Of a stretch of 9,320 nucleotides of DNA, positions 6,527 to 9,320 are shown piece after piece (position 1 is the first letter of the stretch; every line of letters starts with the position of its first letter). The notes beneath the pieces were generated by a model, which saw nothing but the letters and a program-made list of their open reading frames with translations, made no database searches and was not told the DNA's origin. The DNA is taken from the NCBI GenBank assembly GCA_021844355.1, contig JAKBTP010000130.1, forward strand, positions 1-9,320, in the 5' to 3' direction. This DNA is from a bacterium. GTDB taxonomy: Bacteria; Chloroflexota; Dormibacteria; Aeolococcales; Bog-877. Both the position numbers and the translations under genes were made by a program.

Positions 6527-6568
6527 GCGGTGGAGGATCACAGCCCCTCTATTCTGGCCCTCCACCGC
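6527..6568. repeat. 10-bp perfect inverted repeat in the pntB / GltD-like gap
   Basis: GCGGTGGAGG at 6527-6536 and its exact reverse complement CCTCCACCGC at 6559-6568 flank a 22-nt centre. The centre is the least GC-rich patch of the 155-bp gap (6472-6626). Half-site centres are 32 bp apart, about three helical turns, which suits a dimeric or tetrameric regulator better than a terminator. No T-run follows on either strand. I could not find a convincing -35/-10 pair here: TGTGAT and TAGAGG are weak -10 candidates without a good -35. A second small stem, GCACC-GGGG-GGTGC at 6567-6580, shares two bases with it, so the two could be alternative RNA structures. The rest of the gap holds nothing else I can name. 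Confidence 0.5.
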
Positions 6569-6626
6569 ACCGGGGGGTGCCGGCGGCCGCAGAGGGTGGC
6601 GAAGCCGGACCCGGGTCACCTGCGCC

Positions 6627-8021
6627 TCAGGCGGCCTTGACCGCCGCCACCAGCTTGGTGAGCGAGTCCTTGGCGTCGCCGAAGAGCATGATCGTCTTGG
6701 GGTCATAGAGCAGCTCGTTGTCGATCCCGGCGAATCCCGGGCGCATGGAGCGCTTCATGAAGACGATGTTGTGGGCCTCGTCGGCGTTGAGGATGGGCAT
6801 CCCGTAGATGGGGCTGCCCGGGGAGTTGCGGGCCGCCGGGTTGACCACGTCGTTGGCCCCCACGACCAGGGCCACGTCGGCGGTCTTGAAGGCGTCGTTG
6901 ATCTCGTCCATCTCCTTGAGCTGCTCGTAGGGGACGTTGGCCTCGGCGAGGAGCACGTTCATGTGCCCGGGCATCCTTCCGGCAACCGGGTGGATGGCGT
7001 AGTCCACGGTCACCCCCCGCTTCTCCAGGGCGTCGGCCAGCTCGCGGGCCACGTGCTGAGCCTGGGCCACGGCGAGCCCGTACCCCGGGACGATGATCAC
7101 CCGCTGCGAGTAGGCCAGCAGGGTGCCGATGTCCTCGGCGGAGCCGGAGCGCACCGACTTGGCGCCCCCGGGGCCGGCGGCCTCGCTCACCTGGATCTTG
7201 CCGAAGGCCCCGAAGAGCAGGTTGCCCAGGGACCGCCCCATGGCGTCCGACATCATCTTGGTGAGGAAGGTTCCCGAGGCTCCCACCAGGGTCCCGCCGA
7301 CTATGAGCACCGGGTTCCCGACCACGAAGCCGTCCCCCGCCACCGCCAGCCCGGTGAAGGCGTTCAAGAGGGAGATCACCACCGGCATGTCGGCGCCGCC
7401 GATGGGGAGGACGAAGGCCACCCCCAGGACCAGGGCCAGAAGAAGCAGCAGCCAGAGGCCGAGGGAGGAGAGCGTGCCCACCACGACCAGCACCCCCAGG
7501 ACCACGATGGCCGCCGCCACCGCGCCGTTCACCGGCTGCTGGCCGGGATAGGTGATGGGGGTGCCGCGCATCAGCTCCTGGAGCTTGGTGTAGGCGATGA
7601 CCGAGCCGGCGAAGCTGATCGCTCCGATCACCACCGCGAACACCACCGAGATGGAGAGGACCAGTGACGGGCTGGAGTTGGCGGGGACCCTCAGGAACTC
7701 GACGATCGCCACCAGCGCCGCCGCCCCACCCCCGACCCCATTGAAGCTGGCCACCATCTGGGGCATCGCGGTCATCTTCACCGCCCGGGCGGCGACCGCT
7801 CCCACCGGCGCCCCGATCGCGATCGCCACCACCAAGAGCACCAGGTCCAGGGTCGAGTGGTGGAGAAGGGCGATCGTGGTGCCCACCGCGATCAGCGCCC
7901 CCAGCGCCGCCACCAGGTTCCCTGAGCGGGCGTGCTTGGGGGAGCTCAGCTGGTGCAGCCCCACGATGAAGAGGACGGCGGCCAGCAGGTAGAGCAGAAC
8001 GATGTAGGGAGCGAGGTGCAT
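6627..8021 (-). CDS. pntB: Proton-translocating NAD(P) transhydrogenase, beta subunit
   Basis: This 464-residue integral membrane protein carries the NADP(H)-binding dIII domain and most of the proton channel. Residues 1-275 are a run of hydrophobic helices, for example 4-23, 35-53, 57-79, 120-144, 168-205 and 212-256. They include the family signature AMPQMVASFNGVGGGAAAL (85-103). Residues about 300-464 form dIII, with VPGYGLAVAQAQ (311-322), HPVAGRMPGHMNVLLAEA (344-361), VVGANDVVNPAA (386-397) and KRSMRPGFAGIDNELLY (423-439). Length matches PntB. The ATG at 8019-8021 lies 22 nt after the pntAB stop, with a G-rich ribosome site (8028-8035) six nt before it. The enzyme reduces NADP+ with NADH using inward proton flow. 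The channel position equivalent to E. coli His91 appears to be Asn94 here; see findings. Confidence 0.96.
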   Translation of the reverse strand: MHLAPYIVLLYLLAAVLFIVGLHQLSSPKHARSGNLVAALGALIAVGTTIALLHHSTLDLVLLVVAIAIGAPVGAVAARAVKMTAMPQMVASFNGVGGGAAALVAIVEFLRVPANSSPSLVLSISVVFAVVIGAISFAGSVIAYTKLQELMRGTPITYPGQQPVNGAVAAAIVVLGVLVVVGTLSSLGLWLLLLLALVLGVAFVLPIGGADMPVVISLLNAFTGLAVAGDGFVVGNPVLIVGGTLVGASGTFLTKMMSDAMGRSLGNLLFGAFGKIQVSEAAGPGGAKSVRSGSAEDIGTLLAYSQRVIIVPGYGLAVAQAQHVARELADALEKRGVTVDYAIHPVAGRMPGHMNVLLAEANVPYEQLKEMDEINDAFKTADVALVVGANDVVNPAARNSPGSPIYGMPILNADEAHNIVFMKRSMRPGFAGIDNELLYDPKTIMLFGDAKDSLTKLVAAVKAA

Positions 8022-8043
8022 CAGCCGTCCCCCCCAGCCCGGA

Positions 8044-8349
8044 TCACGACCGGGCCCCGCCTCTCGGGTTGCGGCTCTTGAACATCTCCAGCATCCGGTC
8101 GGTGACCACGTACCCGCCGACCATGTTGACGGTGGCCAGTATCACCGCCACGAAGGCCACCACTATCTGGAGGGGGCCGGTCGCCTCACTCATGATGACC
8201 ATCGCCCCGACCAGGATCACGCCGTGGATGGCGTTGCTGCCCGACATCAGTGGGGTGTGCAGGATGGTCGGCACCTTGGAGATCACCTCGAAGCCGAGGA
8301 AGACCGCCAGGACGAAGATGGAGATCTCGTTGACCAGCTGGGCGTTCAC
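8044..8349 (-). CDS. pntAB: NAD(P) transhydrogenase, small membrane part of split alpha subunit
   Basis: This 101-residue protein has three membrane helices at about 8-23, 40-56 and 58-82. It corresponds to the C-terminal membrane part of single-chain PntA; in Rhodospirillum rubrum and many actinobacteria it is a separate gene. The signature VISKVPTILHTPLMSGSN (22-39) followed by AIHGVI is diagnostic. His42 lies in the second helix, where E. coli PntA has a Ser as I recall (LMSVTNAISG). The start is GTG 8347-8349, overlapping the upstream stop as GTGA, with AAGGAGG (8360-8366) ten nt before it. It needs PntAA and PntB to work. Confidence 0.95.
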   Translation of the reverse strand: MNAQLVNEISIFVLAVFLGFEVISKVPTILHTPLMSGSNAIHGVILVGAMVIMSEATGPLQIVVAFVAVILATVNMVGGYVVTDRMLEMFKSRNPRGGARS

Positions 8350-9320
8350 GAGGAGAGGGCCTCCTTGAGTTGGGGGCTGCGGATCTCCCCGGCGTGGATG
8401 GCGCAGGAGCCGGCCACCACCTCGTCCTCGAAGTCCAGGTGGAGCTCCCCATCCTTGACCAGGAGGGCCACGATGGCCGCCACGTTGCGGGCCAGCATCT
8501 GGCTGGAGGTGGTCGGCACGCTGGCCGGGAGATTGCGCTGGCCGATGATGGTGACCCCCTTCACCACCACCTCCTCCCCGGGCCTGGTGAGTTCGCAGTT
8601 CCCCCCGGTGTCGGCCGCCAGGTCGACGATCACCGCTCCCGGCCGCATCCTAGCGACCAGCTCCTTGGTGATGAGGATGGGGGCCCGCCGTCCGGGGACG
8701 GCGGCGGTGGTGACCACCAGGTCGCTCTGCTCCACCCGCTGGGCGATCAGCTCGCGCTGGCGCTGGAGGAACTCCTCCGACTGCTCCCGGGCATACCCGC
8801 CCTCACCCTCCTGAGCCTCCAGCTCCAGCTCCACGAAGGTGGCGCCCAGGCTCTTGACCTCGTCCCTGACCGCGGTGCGGACGTCGGTGGCCTCCACCAC
8901 GGCCCCCAGCCTCCTCGCGGTGGCAATCGCCTGCAAGCCAGCCACCCCGGCCCCCATGACCAGCACTCTCGCCGGGGGGATGGTCCCCGCGGCGGTCATC
9001 TGCAGGGGCAGGATCTTGGGCAGCCGCGCCGCTCCCACCAGCACCGCCTTGTATCCCCCGATCGAGGCCTGGGAGGAGAGGGCGTCCATGGACTGGGCCC
9101 GGCTGATCCGTGGCACCAGCTCGAAGCTGAAGGCGGTGACCCGCCGGCGCACCAGCTCGTCCACCACCGCCCTCTCCGTGGAGCTGGGCAGGTAGCTGAT
9201 GAGGCAGCAGCCCTCGGGAAGCGCCTTCGCCTCCTCCACGGTGGGCGGCTGGACCTTGCAGACCACCTGGGCCCCCTGGAGGACCGCGGCTCGGTCGGGG
9301 GCCACCTCGGCCCCCGCCCC
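8346..9320 (-). CDS. pntAA: NAD(P) transhydrogenase, soluble NAD(H)-binding alpha part, N-terminus outside window
   Basis: The frame is open to the window edge, giving 324 residues of the dI domain. The GTG at 9305 is only a Val inside GAGAEVAPDR, which fits the early dI sequence, so it is not the start. Matching the RQD loop (RISRAQSMD, with Arg71, Gln76 and Asp79 of the fragment) to R. rubrum Arg127/Gln132/Asp135 suggests about 56 residues are missing. The NAD site is VMGAGVAGLQAIATARRLGA (121-140) followed by VEATDVR (142-148). Other conserved parts are TTAAVPGRRAP, VIVDLAADTGGNCE and PTTSSQMLARN. This subunit hands hydride from NADH to NADP+ on PntB dIII. The protein stops at 8346-8348 without a membrane tail, which confirms the split-alpha layout. 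It is the first visible gene of pntAA-pntAB-pntB; the promoter lies beyond the window. Confidence 0.95.
   Translation of the reverse strand, partial: GAGAEVAPDRAAVLQGAQVVCKVQPPTVEEAKALPEGCCLISYLPSSTERAVVDELVRRRVTAFSFELVPRISRAQSMDALSSQASIGGYKAVLVGAARLPKILPLQMTAAGTIPPARVLVMGAGVAGLQAIATARRLGAVVEATDVRTAVRDEVKSLGATFVELELEAQEGEGGYAREQSEEFLQRQRELIAQRVEQSDLVVTTAAVPGRRAPILITKELVARMRPGAVIVDLAADTGGNCELTRPGEEVVVKGVTIIGQRNLPASVPTTSSQMLARNVAAIVALLVKDGELHLDFEDEVVAGSCAIHAGEIRSPQLKEALSS

Noticed and set aside
6537..6558. Promoter for the kor unit within the centre of the 10-bp inverted repeat
   Set aside because: TGTGAT and TAGAGG are poor -10 matches and no -35 box lies at 16-18 nt, so I did not annotate a promoter.
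6567..6580. GCACC-GGGG-GGTGC stem as a terminator for the pnt operon
   Set aside because: Only five base pairs and no T-run on the minus-strand side, so intrinsic termination is not supported.
4747..6708. 653-residue plus-strand open frame opposite the GltD-like gene
   Set aside because: Its product is a low-complexity run of H, D, V, G and L with no domain. It mirrors the codon pattern of a clear minus-strand gene with multiple cofactor motifs, so it is a high-GC antisense shadow.
6771..7667. 298-residue plus-strand open frame opposite pntB, rich in HH, GH and DH
   Set aside because: Antisense of conserved PntB dIII and membrane segments; composition only reflects the complementary strand.

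Overview
The window is GC-rich bacterial DNA (by eye about two thirds G+C or more). Nearly all of it is coding, mostly on the minus strand, with SD-type ribosome sites, several GTG starts and short gene overlaps. The gene types fit a high-GC Gram-positive or Chloroflexota/Dormibacterota-like soil bacterium: a split-alpha transhydrogenase, an actinobacterial-style fused KorA, a PadR-HAAS pair and a BNR-repeat protein. This placement is inference only; there is no rRNA or marker gene to fix it.

Layout, left to right. Positions 1-855 (+) hold the 3' part of a beta-propeller protein with four Asp-box (BNR) motifs. It converges with, and overlaps by 11 bp, a minus-strand pair: a HAAS-type membrane protein (845-1339) and a PadR-family repressor (1350-1694). 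The padR gene has a readable promoter placed so that its mRNA should be leaderless, and a GTGCCA/TGGCAC dyad spans the promoter and start. Upstream on the minus strand lies a tightly packed three-gene unit, read in the order FAD/Fe-S oxidoreductase (4648-6471), korA (2819-4648) and korB (1767-2822). It encodes a 2-oxoacid:ferredoxin oxidoreductase with its own GltD-like electron-transfer partner. A 155-bp gap with a 10-bp perfect inverted repeat and a GC hairpin separates it from the proton-translocating NAD(P) transhydrogenase genes, read pntAA (8346 to beyond 9320), pntAB (8044-8349) and pntB (6627-8021).

How they may work together: KorAB interconverts a 2-oxoacid plus CoA with acyl-CoA plus CO2 using low-potential ferredoxin-type electrons. 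The GltD-like protein carries FAD, an NAD(P)H site and several Fe-S clusters and could wire KorAB to pyridine nucleotides. The transhydrogenase uses the proton gradient to hold the NADPH/NADP+ ratio high. Side by side these make a plausible redox module around 2-oxoglutarate or pyruvate metabolism. The direction of flux cannot be read from sequence. Each protein belongs to a known family; what merits a second look is the arrangement and the small regulatory structures. No RNA gene, CRISPR array, insertion sequence or attachment site was seen, and no gene-free stretch exceeds 155 bp.
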